A program made the translations under genes and the position numbers. Positions 7,829 to 16,065 of a stretch of DNA of 64,000 nucleotides are shown here, piece by piece. The notes under the pieces are model-generated. The model was not told the DNA's origin, made no database searches, and was given only the letters and a program-made list of their open reading frames with translations. The stretch is from Polaribacter sp. ALD11 (GTDB lineage Bacteria > Bacteroidota > Bacteroidia > Flavobacteriales > Flavobacteriaceae). Location of the stretch: NCBI RefSeq assembly GCF_002831685.1, contig NZ_CP025119.1, forward strand, positions 1,275,001 to 1,339,000, written 5' to 3'. Position 1 is the first letter of the stretch, and every line of letters begins with the position of its first letter.

Positions 7829-8372
7829 GCAATTTATTGTGAAATTTCAGTAAAAAACAAAGTTTTGAACAATCAATTTTGTCAATTATTTCAAGAAAAA
7901 AATCAAAAAAAAAGTATCAAAATATCAATAAATATTTTTAAAAATACTGATTCCTAAAACTTTGTGAATAAATTTTAAATCAAGAAAAATTAAAAGAAAA
8001 AAGAAAAGCACAAAAAATCAACAAAGATTTTAAAAAACTGACTCCTAAAACTTTGTGAATAAATTTTAAATCAAGAAAAATTAAAAGAAAAAGTACGAAA
8101 CATCAACAAAGATTTTAAAAAAGCTGATTACGAAACTTTGTAAATAAATTTTAAATTAAGAAAAATTAAAACAAAAAAGAAAAAGCACCAAACATCAACA
8201 AAGATTTTAAAAACTGATTCCTAAAACTTTGTAAATAAATTTTAAATCAAGAAAAATTAAAACAAAAAAGAAAAAGCACCAAAAATCAACAAAGATTTTT
8301 AAAAAGCTGATTCTAGAAAATCGAAAAAGGAATTTTAGAGAAAAAATTGAATAATTAAAAACAACAAATAGC
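7829..8372 (+). repeat. non-coding cassette 7, family alpha (second copy of cassette 3)
   Basis: Starts with the same bases as cassette 3 and holds the same family of ACTTTGTGAATAAATTTT units, near 7950, 8041, 8130 and 8218, ending in the same AGCAAC box. Differences are scattered substitutions and small indels, so the two copies are related but not a very recent duplication. No gene seen. Confidence 0.7.
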
Positions 8373-8498
8373 AACAACGTATATAATTAATTGCTGGTTC
8401 TCGCCTACATACGAAAATCCCTTGGGGGATTTTCTATTCCGCTTTTTTTTTACTAAATTTAGTCCCGAATCACGCAACAAATCATATACAAATCCGTT
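8373..8498 (+). repeat. attC-like site 8 (type A, extended inner stem)
   Basis: 126 bp, arms GTATAT / ATATAC, nearly identical to sites 4, 6 and 15. The right box GTTGTGTGTA opens cassette 8. A frame beginning at 8422 runs through this site into the lipoprotein gene, but it is not the gene start. Confidence 0.8.
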
Positions 8499-8526
8499 GT
8501 GTGTAATTTCCAAAAAAATCCGAAAA

Positions 8527-8979
8527 ATGAAAAATATTATTACTCTTTTATTTATGTTAGTTTTAATTACTTCTTGCGGAAACAAAAAGATTGAGAAATT
8601 AAACAATAAAATATCTGAATTAGAAAAATTGAATAAGATATTATTGGACTCTTTGAGTAATAAGACTTATAACAGACTTATTAATTCAAACTTATGGGGA
8701 ATATCTGAAAAGAATGATTTAATAATAAATAAGCCTAATAAGTTTAAATTTGTTTTTTCTTCTATTCAAAAATTACCAAAATACAATATTTATGCTGTAA
8801 CAAAAAAAGGAGGCAAAAAATCAAGTACTTTGATTTATGAAAATTATACTGAGTCAGAGTTTGAGTATGATTTCATTCCTGAAAACAAAAAAGATAATTC
8901 ATTTCAAATTCAAGCTTTATTTGCTTTAGATAGTATTCTTATTGAAATTCCTGGAAAAATTACAATGCCAATTAAATAG
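8527..8979 (+). CDS. small lipoprotein, unknown function (cassette 8)
   Basis: A 150-residue protein. MKNIITLLFMLVLITSC is a textbook lipoprotein signal peptide with the lipid-carrying Cys at residue 17. It is followed by a short coiled-coil stretch (IEKLNNKISELEKLNKILL, about 22-42) and then a beta-rich region without recognised motifs. The start chosen is the ATG at 8527 because it sits directly before the signal peptide; the longer frame from 8422 would translate the attC-like site. It is followed in the same cassette by a decayed reading frame at 8989. Probable location is the periplasmic face of the outer or inner membrane. Function not recognised. Confidence 0.75.
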   Translation: MKNIITLLFMLVLITSCGNKKIEKLNNKISELEKLNKILLDSLSNKTYNRLINSNLWGISEKNDLIINKPNKFKFVFSSIQKLPKYNIYAVTKKGGKKSSTLIYENYTESEFEYDFIPENKKDNSFQIQALFALDSILIEIPGKITMPIK

Positions 8980-8988
8980 AAAACTATA

Positions 8989-9351
8989 ATGGATAAGTGG
9001 GAATCAATAACTAAAAAAGAACTTTATTCAGATATTTGGAAAACTGAATCTAAATTAAAAGGAGAATATCTGAATTTTTGGAATCTAATTAGCATTAGTC
9101 CATAAAAATGGAATGAACCGTATTTCGGAAATGAAAGTCTTGGATTTTTGAGTTGTTGCAATTTTTGGTCGAAAAATAATATAGCACAATGATATTGGAG
9201 ATTTAATATTTCAGACTATATTGAATATGGAAAAATAAACGGATATTATTCTAATCAAGATGAACTAAAAATATCAGTATTAAGACTATTTGAATTAATA
9301 ACTTTTGGTAGAAATATTATTGGACAATCAGAACCATCAATAGAATTATAA
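8989..9351 (+). pseudogene. decayed gene of unknown family, two in-frame stops
   Basis: From the ATG at 8989 a single frame continues for 120 codons to a TAA at 9349-9351, just before site 9, and is interrupted only by a TAA about 38 codons in and a TGA about 31 codons later. The translated pieces are rich in aromatic residues (NFWNLISIS, SCCNFWSKNN, FNISDYIEYG) and read as one protein with two point mutations. A gene filling the space between the lipoprotein and the site supports a real ancestor. No family recognised. Sequencing error is possible but two independent substitutions are less likely. Confidence 0.55.
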
Positions 9352-9363
9352 AAAACTACACAC

Positions 9364-9489
9364 AACAATGTGTATAAAAAATTGCGTAGTTTAGCGCTTA
9401 ATCAAAGGTCGTTGCATTTTTGTTACGTCTGATTTTCCTTCGGAAAATCAGACGTAACAAAAATGCAGCTTTCCATACACAAAACCGTT
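9364..9489 (+). repeat. attC-like site 9 (type B, very long perfect hairpin)
   Basis: 126 bp. The left box TACACACAAC is the exact reverse complement of GTTGTGTGTA at the start of cassette 8. The interior holds a perfect 25-bp stem (GCATTTTTGTTACG continuing into TCTGATTTTCC, then its exact complement) around a 3-base loop at about 9412-9466, longer than in any other site. Arms GTGTAT / ATACAC. Confidence 0.85.
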
Positions 9490-9578
9490 GTAAAACATTT
9501 GTCTAAACTGAAAGGTCTTTTCCCTCAACCAAAAGTATCGTTCACTAAATAGAACTTTATTTTAATAATTATGAAAGA

Positions 9579-9586
9579 TATATTTG
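9579..9586 (+). promoter_or_regulatory. candidate -7 promoter element inside cassette 9
   Basis: TATATTTG fits the Bacteroidota -7 consensus TAnnTTTG and lies 14 bases before the ATG at 9601. No clear TTG -33 element is seen at the right distance. If real, this cassette carries its own promoter, unlike most others, whose leaders are too short. Confidence 0.4.
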
Positions 9587-9600
9587 AATAAACATTATAT

Positions 9601-10263
9601 ATGAAATTGAATACTTTTTTATTATTTGGAATTCTATTAATATTTAACAATTTATACTCTCAAGAGAATAATAGAGAAAAAATCTATTTTACATCTGACA
9701 ATTTATCATTTATTCATTTATTACCTAATCAGAATTTTGGCTATACTTCATACAAAGGAGATTCAACTTTAATTTACTGGAATAAAAAGAAATGGAAAAG
9801 AGTTTTTTGTGGACCTTCATTTATAATCAATGAATTTGGTTCAGGAAAATACTCAATAGTTGCAAATAAAATACAATTGGATTTTATTAAACCTAAACAT
9901 TCAATTGATAGTATTTCAATTAATGAAACAAAGAATATTACTGATTCTATAAAAGTTAAAATCACATTCAAATCTTACGTGAATTCAAAAAATAATGACG
10001 GAATCGGAATTGGAACTACAATAAAATCAAAGGACGATTTTATAAATATAAATACAATGTTTGAAGATTATACATCGTTCACAATAAACAAGAAAAAACT
10101 TCCTTTGAATTTAACAATAAACGAAAAGTATAATTTAGAAATATTAAGTGATAAAAATCAAGATATTACACTATTTGTTAATGACTTTAAAAAATTCACG
10201 ACTGAAAATATTGAAAATAAAGTGTTTGAATTCAATACTCTGACTGAGCAACCGAATGAATAA
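9601..10263 (+). CDS. secreted hypothetical protein (cassette 9)
   Basis: A 220-residue protein with a clear N-terminal signal peptide (MKLNTFLLFGILLIF, cleavage expected after NNLYSQ at about residue 21); no lipobox Cys, so probably periplasmic or exported. The mature part is beta-rich and polar (SDNLSFIHLLPNQNFGYTS, then KITFKSYVNSKNNDG) and no family is recognised. It lies in a cassette with an unusually long leader of about 110 bases that contains a -7-like TATATTTG. It ends 11 bases before the left core box of site 10. Codon and base use match the neighbouring cassettes. Confidence 0.7.
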   Translation: MKLNTFLLFGILLIFNNLYSQENNREKIYFTSDNLSFIHLLPNQNFGYTSYKGDSTLIYWNKKKWKRVFCGPSFIINEFGSGKYSIVANKIQLDFIKPKHSIDSISINETKNITDSIKVKITFKSYVNSKNNDGIGIGTTIKSKDDFININTMFEDYTSFTINKKKLPLNLTINEKYNLEILSDKNQDITLFVNDFKKFTTENIENKVFEFNTLTEQPNE

Positions 10264-10274
10264 AAACATTTTAC

Positions 10275-10397
10275 AACAACATGTATAATTAATGTCTAGT
10301 TCTCGCCTACTTACGAAAATCCTCGCGGATTTTCTATTCGGTTTTTATTTGCTAAATTAGGTGCTTGAACACGCCACTAATCATACACAAAACCGTT
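10275..10397 (+). repeat. attC-like site 10 (type A)
   Basis: 123 bp. The left box TTTTACAAC is the reverse complement of GTTGTAAAA at the start of cassette 9. The inner stem is GAAAATCC / GGATTTTC. The right box GTTGGGCAAT opens cassette 10. Confidence 0.85.
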
Positions 10398-10447
10398 GGG
10401 CAATATTATAGGAAACTACTAAATTCCGTTTTCAAGAGTTAAATTAT

Positions 10448-10493
10448 TGTTACATATTTTGTCAGTAATTAAATTTATCGTTATTTTGTAACA
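10448..10493. promoter_or_regulatory. candidate operator upstream of the XRE regulator
   Basis: TGTTACA (10448-10454) and TGTAACA (10487-10493) form a 7-bp inverted repeat in the leader of the XRE gene at 10510. Autoregulation through an upstream palindrome is usual for antitoxin-type XRE proteins. The wide spacing (32 bases between arms) makes this tentative. Confidence 0.35.
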
Positions 10494-10509
10494 TAAAACT
10501 AATATTAAA

Positions 10510-10851
10510 ATGGACACTACTGAAATAATCGGGACTAATATCAAAGAGTATAGAAAAGCTTTAGGATATAACCAAGACCATTTAGCGAATTACCTATCAA
10601 TCTCTAGAGAACAAATTTCTAATTATGAACTTGGAAAAAGAGATGTCCCATATGAAAACATGGAAAAACTATGTAGTCTTTTCGGTATAGAACTAGAAGA
10701 GCTTTTAGAAGAAAATATAGATATTAAGAAAGCTAATCTTTCATTTGCTTTCAGAAGTAATGGCACAGATTCTGACATAAAAGCAATTGCCGATTTTAAA
10801 AAAATAGTTTTAAATTACATCAAAATCGATACATTAATTAATGATTTATAA
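10510..10851 (+). CDS. XRE-family helix-turn-helix regulator (antitoxin-type)
   Basis: A 113-residue protein. Residues 6-60 form a Cro/C1-type helix-turn-helix (IKEYRKALGYNQDHLANYL, then SREQISNYELGKRDVP). The C-terminal 40 residues are a small unassigned tail. It overlaps the ImmA/IrrE gene by 11 bases and is the first of three genes filling cassette 10, so the three are almost certainly co-translated. In such operons the XRE protein binds the shared promoter, is often the target of the ImmA peptidase, and controls the downstream toxin. An inverted repeat at 10448-10493 is a candidate binding site. Confidence 0.9.
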   Translation: MDTTEIIGTNIKEYRKALGYNQDHLANYLSISREQISNYELGKRDVPYENMEKLCSLFGIELEELLEENIDIKKANLSFAFRSNGTDSDIKAIADFKKIVLNYIKIDTLINDL

Positions 10852-11542
10852 AACACGAAAAAAAGCTACGGAGTTTAGAAATCAAAATGGGTATAGTAAT
10901 TTAGAACCTATTGATTTAGAAAGCTTTCTCATTAAACTAAATGTAATTACTATATTTAAACCTTTGTCTCAAGATTTTTCCGGAATGGCTATTAAATCTA
11001 AAGACAAAAACTTTATGCTTATAAATTCTAATCATTCAATAGGGAGACAAAATTTCTCTATTTGTCATGAATTATATCATTTATACTTCGATCCAAATTT
11101 CACCCCACATAATTCAATTTCAGGAAAATTCGACAAAAGAACGAATGAATATTTAGCTGATATTTTCGCTTCTTACTTATTAATGCCAGATGATGCTATT
11201 TTAAATTTCATTCCTGATGAAGAATTAAAAAAAAATAAGATAAACTTAAAAACTATCCTAAAGACAGAACATTATTTCAAATGTTCAAGAACTGCTTTAT
11301 TATTTCGCTTAAAAGAATTAAATGTTATTACAGATTCTAAATTTGAGGAATATAGACAGGATATTAAATTAAAAGCAAAACAAAACGGGTACTCTACTAA
11401 ACTTTATGAACAAGGAAATGAAAACCTAGTAATTGGAGATTTTGGTTCAAAAAGCAGATATCTTTTTGAAAATGAAAAAATATCAGAAAGTCATTACTTA
11501 ACCCTCTTAAATTCTATTGGTATAGATTTATTTAATGATTAA
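10841..11542 (+). CDS. ImmA/IrrE-family zinc metallopeptidase
   Basis: A 233-residue protein with the ImmA/IrrE (M78) domain. The zinc motif HELYH is at residues 76-80, inside FSICHELYHLYFD, and the downstream acidic helix ERTNEYLADIFASYLLMP-like (DKRTNEYLADIFASYLLMP) supplies the third ligand. Members cleave a partner XRE repressor or antitoxin to derepress genes. The last 60 residues are an unassigned tail. Its ATG overlaps the end of the XRE gene (10841 versus stop 10851), and the PIN gene follows after 3 bases, so a three-part regulator/peptidase/toxin unit is likely. The motif is clear; the target is inferred from gene order. Confidence 0.9.
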   Translation: MIYKTRKKATEFRNQNGYSNLEPIDLESFLIKLNVITIFKPLSQDFSGMAIKSKDKNFMLINSNHSIGRQNFSICHELYHLYFDPNFTPHNSISGKFDKRTNEYLADIFASYLLMPDDAILNFIPDEELKKNKINLKTILKTEHYFKCSRTALLFRLKELNVITDSKFEEYRQDIKLKAKQNGYSTKLYEQGNENLVIGDFGSKSRYLFENEKISESHYLTLLNSIGIDLFND

Positions 11543-11545
11543 CTT

Positions 11546-12064
11546 ATGACTATTGATAAAAAAAAGAAAATAATCATTGATGCTGATATTATAATTCACT
11601 TTATCAAAGGAGATCAATTAGGTCTTTTATGCAGTGTTTTAGAGAATAAATTATACATCTTTAAAGAAGTATTTGACGAAGTCTTCAAAGGTCGTACTCG
11701 AACACAAATTGAAAATATGATTACATTCAAACAACTTGAAGAATTATCCATTAAAGCAGATATGAATGTATTTAGAGAATTTGCTAGACTAAAAAAAACT
11801 TATGGACCAGGAGAAAGTGCTTGCATGGCGTATTGTCGATTTAATAATGATGTACTTGCGAGCAGTAATTTAAAAGATATTAAAGCTTATTGTACAGAAC
11901 ATAAAATACAGTATTTAACAACAATGGATTTTATTTATATTGCCTTTTTAAATGGAAAAATGAACACTGTAGAATGTGATGATTTTATTTCAAAAGTACT
12001 TAAGAAAGGGAGTAAATTACCTTGTAAATCTATGCAAGAATATTTAACTAAATTTAAAAGTTAA
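11546..12064 (+). CDS. PIN-domain-like protein, probable toxin RNase of the XRE-ImmA operon
   Basis: A 172-residue protein. A PIN fold is suggested by KKIIIDADIIIHFIKG with Asp12, Glu45 in EVFDEVFKG, Glu90 in YGPGESACMAYC and Asp102 or Asp111 in the NNDVLASSNLKDI segment, an arrangement of acidic residues matching metal-dependent PIN ribonucleases. PIN proteins act as VapC-type toxins cutting tRNA or other RNA. It follows ImmA/IrrE by 3 bases and is the last gene before site 11. PIN toxins are normally paired with small AbrB/RHH/Phd antitoxins; an XRE-ImmA partner is unusual. The PIN assignment is from motif pattern, moderately sure. Confidence 0.75.
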   Translation: MTIDKKKKIIIDADIIIHFIKGDQLGLLCSVLENKLYIFKEVFDEVFKGRTRTQIENMITFKQLEELSIKADMNVFREFARLKKTYGPGESACMAYCRFNNDVLASSNLKDIKAYCTEHKIQYLTTMDFIYIAFLNGKMNTVECDDFISKVLKKGSKLPCKSMQEYLTKFKS

Positions 12065-12072
12065 CATTGCCC

Positions 12073-12196
12073 AACACCGTATAAAATTAATTGCTAGTTC
12101 TAGCCTATTTACGAAAGTCCACGAGGACTTTCTATCTGTGATTTATTTGCTAACTTTAGTGCTTAAACAACGCAACTAATCTTATACAAACACGTT
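12073..12196 (+). repeat. attC-like site 11 (type A, arm variant GTATAA)
   Basis: 124 bp. The left box ATTGCCCAAC is the exact reverse complement of GTTGGGCAAT at the start of cassette 10. The arms GTATAA / TTATAC are a compensated variant of the usual arms. The inner stem is GAAAGTCC / GGACTTTC. The right box GTTGGCAAA opens cassette 11. Confidence 0.85.
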
Positions 12197-12649
12197 GGCA
12201 AAAACTGGTTGAAAGTCGCCAAAAAAACATAAGTTATTTAAATAAAGGTTTTGCTTAAAATTTGTGATTCAAAATTCTTTAATCTTATTACGTCGAAAAA
12301 ACAAAAATTTAGAATATTGAAAACTCTCTCGCTCGTTAAAATTTGTAAAAATGGGAAAGTATTAGAATTTTAATAACAAGAATTTACTCAAACGCTGAAA
12401 AACCAAAATTGCGGAATTTAATAAAATACTGGAATTCTTACTCAAGTTCTGAATTTAGCAAGTTTGCGGAATTGAACAAATTGTGGAATTTTTACTCTTG
12501 TGAAAAATTGGAGCAAAATCCCAAAGTAAAAAATTAAACACTTTTAAAAGAAAAATTTAGAACTGTATCTTATAAAAAAAGGAAAATATTTTAAGAAGAA
12601 GTAGAAAATTATAGAAAAAATTAAGCGGAAATTAAAATACGCATTTGCC
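12197..12649 (+). repeat. non-coding cassette 11, family gamma copy 1
   Basis: No gene. Begins with a GGTTGAAAGTCGCC stretch, contains words such as AAAATTGCGGAATT and TTGTGGAATTTTTACTC at irregular spacing, and ends in TTTGCCAAC. Nearly identical to cassettes 12 and 16, more distant from cassette 18. Confidence 0.75.
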
Positions 12650-12776
12650 AACACCGTTTATAAAAAAATGCTAAATTAGTGCTTAACTAAAAGTTCGTTG
12701 CGTTTTTATGTACTTCTGATTTTCCGTTGGAAAATCCTCGCACACAAAACCGCAACTTTCCATAAACAAACTCGTT
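12650..12776 (+). repeat. attC-like site 12 (type B)
   Basis: 127 bp, arms GTTTAT / ATAAAC, interior with CTGATTTTCC / GGAAAATC. The left box TTTGCCAAC matches the reverse complement of GTTGGCAAA. Almost identical to sites 13, 17 and 19, all of which end gamma cassettes. Confidence 0.85.
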
Positions 12777-13229
12777 GGCAAAAACTAGTTGAAAGTCGCC
12801 AAAAAAACATAAGTTATTTAAATAAAGGTTTTGCTTAAAATTTGTGATTCAAAATTCTTTAATCTTATTACGTCGAAAAAACAAAAATTTAGAATATTGA
12901 AAACTCTCTCGCTCGTTAAAATTTGTAAAAATGGGAAAGTATTAGAATTTTAATAACAAGAATTTACTCAAACGCTGAAAAACCAAAATTGCGGAATTTA
13001 GTAAAATACTGGAATTCTTACTCAAGTTCTGAATTTAGCAAGTTTGCGGAATTGAACAAATTGTGGAATTTTTACTCTTGTGAAAAATTGGAGCAAAATC
13101 CCAAAGTAAAAAATTAAACACTTTTAAAAGAAAAATTTAGAACTGTATCTTATAAAAAAAGGAAAATAATTTAAGAAGAAGTAGAAAATTATAGAAAAAA
13201 TTAAGCGGAAATTAAAATACGCATTTGCC
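12777..13229 (+). repeat. non-coding cassette 12, family gamma copy 2 (tandem duplicate of cassette 11)
   Basis: Follows cassette 11 directly and differs from it by only a handful of substitutions, so it is a recent tandem duplication or re-insertion of the same cassette together with its site. No gene seen. Confidence 0.8.
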
Positions 13230-13356
13230 AACACCGTTTATAAAAAAATGCTAAATTAGTGCTTAACTAAAAGTTCGTTCCGTTTTTATGTACTTCTGAT
13301 TTTCCGTTGGAAAATCCTCGCACACAAAACCGCAACTTTCCATAAACAAACTCGTT
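13230..13356 (+). repeat. attC-like site 13 (type B)
   Basis: 127 bp, arms GTTTAT / ATAAAC. The left box TTTGCCAAC belongs to cassette 12 and the right box GTTAGCACAC opens cassette 13. Essentially a copy of site 12. Confidence 0.85.
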
Positions 13357-13377
13357 AGCACACATTTGAGAAAAACT

Positions 13378-13767
13378 ATGAGAATATTAATAATCTTAAC
13401 TTTGATTTTCGGAATTAATTCTTGCACAGCGCAATCTGAATTGGAAAAACAACTAATCGGAAAATGGATTTTGGTTGCGGAAACGGACTCTTTTCCTGAC
13501 GATATTGAGCCACTTACGGAAAATGATTCTAAATCGGAATCTGACTCAAAAACCGAATTGGAAACCACTCTGACTTTTAATAAGGACAAAACAATATTTA
13601 TTAACCAAATGGGAAATGAATATGATGCGACTTATAAATTGACTGACTCAATTCTGACTATTGGAAATCGGAATTATATTCTGATTGAAGTTGACAAAAA
13701 GAAACTGATTTATAAAAATGAAGGAGGACTTTTTGACAAACATTATGAATATAAAAAGATGGAATAA
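13378..13767 (+). CDS. lipocalin-like lipoprotein (cassette 13)
   Basis: A 129-residue protein starting at the ATG at 13378 (a TTG at 13366 would add four residues and seems unneeded). MRILIILTLIFGINSC is a lipoprotein signal peptide with the lipid Cys at residue 16. The mature protein has LIGKWILV followed by an acidic Ser/Asp-rich loop and then strands LTFNKDKTIFIN, YDATYKLTDSILTIG and YILIEV, the pattern of short lipocalin-like (DUF4488/DUF5004-type) domains with an IGxW motif. Such proteins are common extracytoplasmic lipoproteins of unknown ligand in Bacteroidota. It begins 22 bases after the core box and ends 17 bases before the left core box of site 14. Confidence 0.7.
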   Translation: MRILIILTLIFGINSCTAQSELEKQLIGKWILVAETDSFPDDIEPLTENDSKSESDSKTELETTLTFNKDKTIFINQMGNEYDATYKLTDSILTIGNRNYILIEVDKKKLIYKNEGGLFDKHYEYKKME

Positions 13768-13784
13768 AAATAAAAACGTGTGCT

Positions 13785-13911
13785 AACACCGTGTATAATT
13801 AATTGCTTGGTTTTAGCCTACTTGCGAATATTCCTGCGGAATATTCACGGGTTCGTGAAAGTTTGCTAAATTAGTTGCTTAACCACGCAACTAACCATAC
13901 ACAAAACCGTT
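13785..13911 (+). repeat. attC-like site 14 (type A, compensated inner stem)
   Basis: 127 bp, arms GTGTAT / ATACAC. The left box GTGTGCTAAC is the exact reverse complement of GTTAGCACAC at the start of cassette 13. The inner stem is GAATATTCC / GGAATATTC, changed on both sides relative to other sites. The right box GTTAGTTTTC opens cassette 14. Confidence 0.85.
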
Positions 13912-14359
13912 AGTTTTCATTGCTCAGAAAAAATGAGAATATTAAAGAAAAAAGAGAATTATTGAGAATGTTTTTGAATAATTAAAAATCAATAAATCGT
14001 AAATTTTTAAACTCATAAAAAACGCTGTTTTGCATAAATCTAAAAAAAGAATATTTAGAGTTTTAAAGAAAAAGTTTAGAAAAAAACTAACAAATTGAAA
14101 ATCTTTAAACTCGTGAAAAATTGCTGGTTTGACTAAATCCAAAAAAGAATATTTAGAATTTTAAAGAAAAAGTTTAATGAAATATAACAAATTTTGAATT
14201 TTAAACTCGTGAAAAAAAACTGTTTTACGTGAATCTAAAAAAGAATGTTTAGAATTTTAAAGAAAAAATCAAACATAAACAAATCTTGAATTTTAAATTC
14301 TTGAAAAACTTAGAAACGCAAAAAAACGTGCTTATAAAAATGTTTCGCAACGAAAAACT
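13912..14359 (+). repeat. non-coding cassette 14, family beta (second copy)
   Basis: Related to cassette 5: same opening, the same TTTAAACTCGTGAAAAA / GCTGTTTT / TCTAAAAAAGAA units, and the same ending with AAACGTGCTTAT and CGAAAAACTAAC. Unit number and detail differ. No gene seen. Confidence 0.7.
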
Positions 14360-14484
14360 AACAACGTATATAATTAATTGCTGGTTCTCGCCTACATACG
14401 AAAATCCCTTGGGGGATTTTCTATTCCGATTTTTTTTACTAAATTTAGTCCAAAATAACGCAACAAATCATATACAAATCCGTT
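14360..14484 (+). repeat. attC-like site 15 (type A, extended inner stem)
   Basis: 125 bp, arms GTATAT / ATATAC. The left box GAAAAACTAAC matches the reverse complement of the start of cassette 14. Near-identical to site 6, which ends the other beta cassette. The right box GTTGGCAAT opens cassette 15. Confidence 0.85.
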
Positions 14485-14499
14485 GGCAATAATTAAAAT

Positions 14500-15480
14500 A
14501 TGAATCATCTAAAAGATAAAATTTTTGAACTTCAAGAGAAACTTCAGTTTATAAATAATGAGTGGAAACCTGAAATAGTAAGCGAAGTCTATTCTAAATT
14601 ACTTTTATACATTGAAAAGTATTTCCCAGAAAACAGACCTAGTTTTTTAAAAACCATTGACAGTATATCTTTAAGTTTTGATAACGAAAGTGATTATTAT
14701 CTTGCAATTAGAGAATTAAACAACGCTCTTTCTACTATTCTTGAGTACATTGAACTAGAAAGTATTGAGGGCTCAAATTTTCAATCTGAATACAAAGAAA
14801 CTCTTAAAGAAATTGAAAAAGAAAGAGATAATATTCAAAAAGAGGCAAATGAAATTAAATCCTTAAGAGAAAAATTAAATTCTGAACAAGCAAGAATTTC
14901 AGAAGAGGAAAAAAAATTCAATGTATTTAAATCAAAGCTTGAATTAGCTGATAAAAATATTGATTTTCAATTAGTCGCTAAAAAGAATCGTAACTCTGCT
15001 ATAATTTGGCTTGTTATTGGAATTGCTTTATTGATATTTATTATTATTTCAGTTCATTCCTATTCTAAAGATTTTAGTTTAGTTTCAAGTGTATTTAAAT
15101 CAGAGGATTTAACCCAAGTAAAACCTTTTAATGAAAATCTGAAATCTGAAACAATTAATTTTTATTACATAATTATTTTTAAAGCAATAACTCTAAAAAT
15201 ATTCTATTTATCACTTTTAATATTTGCAGTTAAAAAATGCTTTTCAAATTATAGCTCACTAATGCATAATTACATTATAAACAGTCATAAATCCAATGCA
15301 TTAAAAAGCACTTTAAGTCTTTTAGACACAGCTAAAACTGAAGATGGTAATGATAAATTATTAGTACAAGCAACCCAAGCTATTTATTCCCATCAACAAA
15401 CTGGTTATGAAAAAAATAAAGAAGGAAGCACTGAAAAAAGTGAAATTAACACAGTAATTGAAAGTATTGTTAAGAAATAA
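14500..15480 (+). CDS. coiled-coil protein with two membrane helices (cassette 15)
   Basis: A 326-residue protein of no known family. Residues 1-90 are helical; 92-155 form a long charged coiled coil (EIEKERDNIQKEANEIKSL); a hydrophobic segment at about 167-187 (SAIIWLVIGIALLIFIIIS) and another at about 222-245 (IIFKAITLKIFYLSLLIFAV) predict two membrane helices. The C-terminal 80 residues are soluble. With both helices central, both ends would lie on the same side of the membrane, probably in the cytoplasm. It starts 15 bases after the core box and ends 8 bases before the left core box of site 16. Coiled-coil plus paired membrane helices occurs in abortive-infection effectors, but that is only a possibility here. 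Confidence 0.7.
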   Translation: MNHLKDKIFELQEKLQFINNEWKPEIVSEVYSKLLLYIEKYFPENRPSFLKTIDSISLSFDNESDYYLAIRELNNALSTILEYIELESIEGSNFQSEYKETLKEIEKERDNIQKEANEIKSLREKLNSEQARISEEEKKFNVFKSKLELADKNIDFQLVAKKNRNSAIIWLVIGIALLIFIIISVHSYSKDFSLVSSVFKSEDLTQVKPFNENLKSETINFYYIIIFKAITLKIFYLSLLIFAVKKCFSNYSSLMHNYIINSHKSNALKSTLSLLDTAKTEDGNDKLLVQATQAIYSHQQTGYEKNKEGSTEKSEINTVIESIVKK

Positions 15481-15488
15481 CTATTGCC

Positions 15489-15612
15489 AACATCGTATAT
15501 AATTTATTGCTTAGTTCTAGCCTACTTACGAAAATCCTCGCGGATTTTCTATTCGGTTTTTATTTGCTAAATTACGTGCTTAACCACGCAACAAACCATA
15601 TACAAACACGTT
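15489..15612 (+). repeat. attC-like site 16 (type A)
   Basis: 124 bp, arms GTATAT / ATATAC, inner stem GAAAATCC / GGATTTTC. The left box ATTGCCAAC is the exact reverse complement of GTTGGCAAT at the start of cassette 15. The right box GTTGGCAAA opens cassette 16. Confidence 0.85.
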
Positions 15613-16065
15613 GGCAAAAACTGGTTGAAAGTCGCCAAAAAAACATAAGTTATTTAAATAAAGGTTTTGCTTAAAATTTGTGATTCAAAATTCTTTAATC
15701 TTATTACGTCGAAAAAACAAAAATTTAGAATATTGAAAACTCTCTCGCTCGTTAAAATTTGTAAAAATGGGAAAGTATTAGAATTTTAATAACAAGAATT
15801 TACTCAAACGCTGAAAAACCAAAATTGCGGAATTTAATAAAATACTGGAATTCTTACTCAAGTTCTGAATTTAGCAAGTTTGCGGAATTGAACAAATTGT
15901 GGAATTTTTACTCTTGTGAAAAATTGGAGCAAAATCCCAAAGTAAAAAATTAAACACTTTTAAAAGAAAAATTTAGAACTGTATCTTATAAAAAAAAGGA
16001 AAATAATTTAAGAAGAAGTAGAAAATTATAGAAAAATTAAGCGGAAATTAAAATACGCATTTGCC
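15613..16065 (+). repeat. non-coding cassette 16, family gamma copy 3
   Basis: Almost the same sequence as cassettes 11 and 12, with a few substitutions and single-base indels, although about 2.4 kb away and separated from them by three cassettes. No gene seen. Confidence 0.8.

Noticed and set aside
8422..8979. Longer lipoprotein start at 8422
   Set aside because: The extra 35 residues translate the attC-like site; the signal peptide starts at 8527.
14286..14492. 68-codon frame ending at site 15
   Set aside because: It runs from the end of a non-coding beta cassette through the attC-like site and has no counterpart in the other beta copy.
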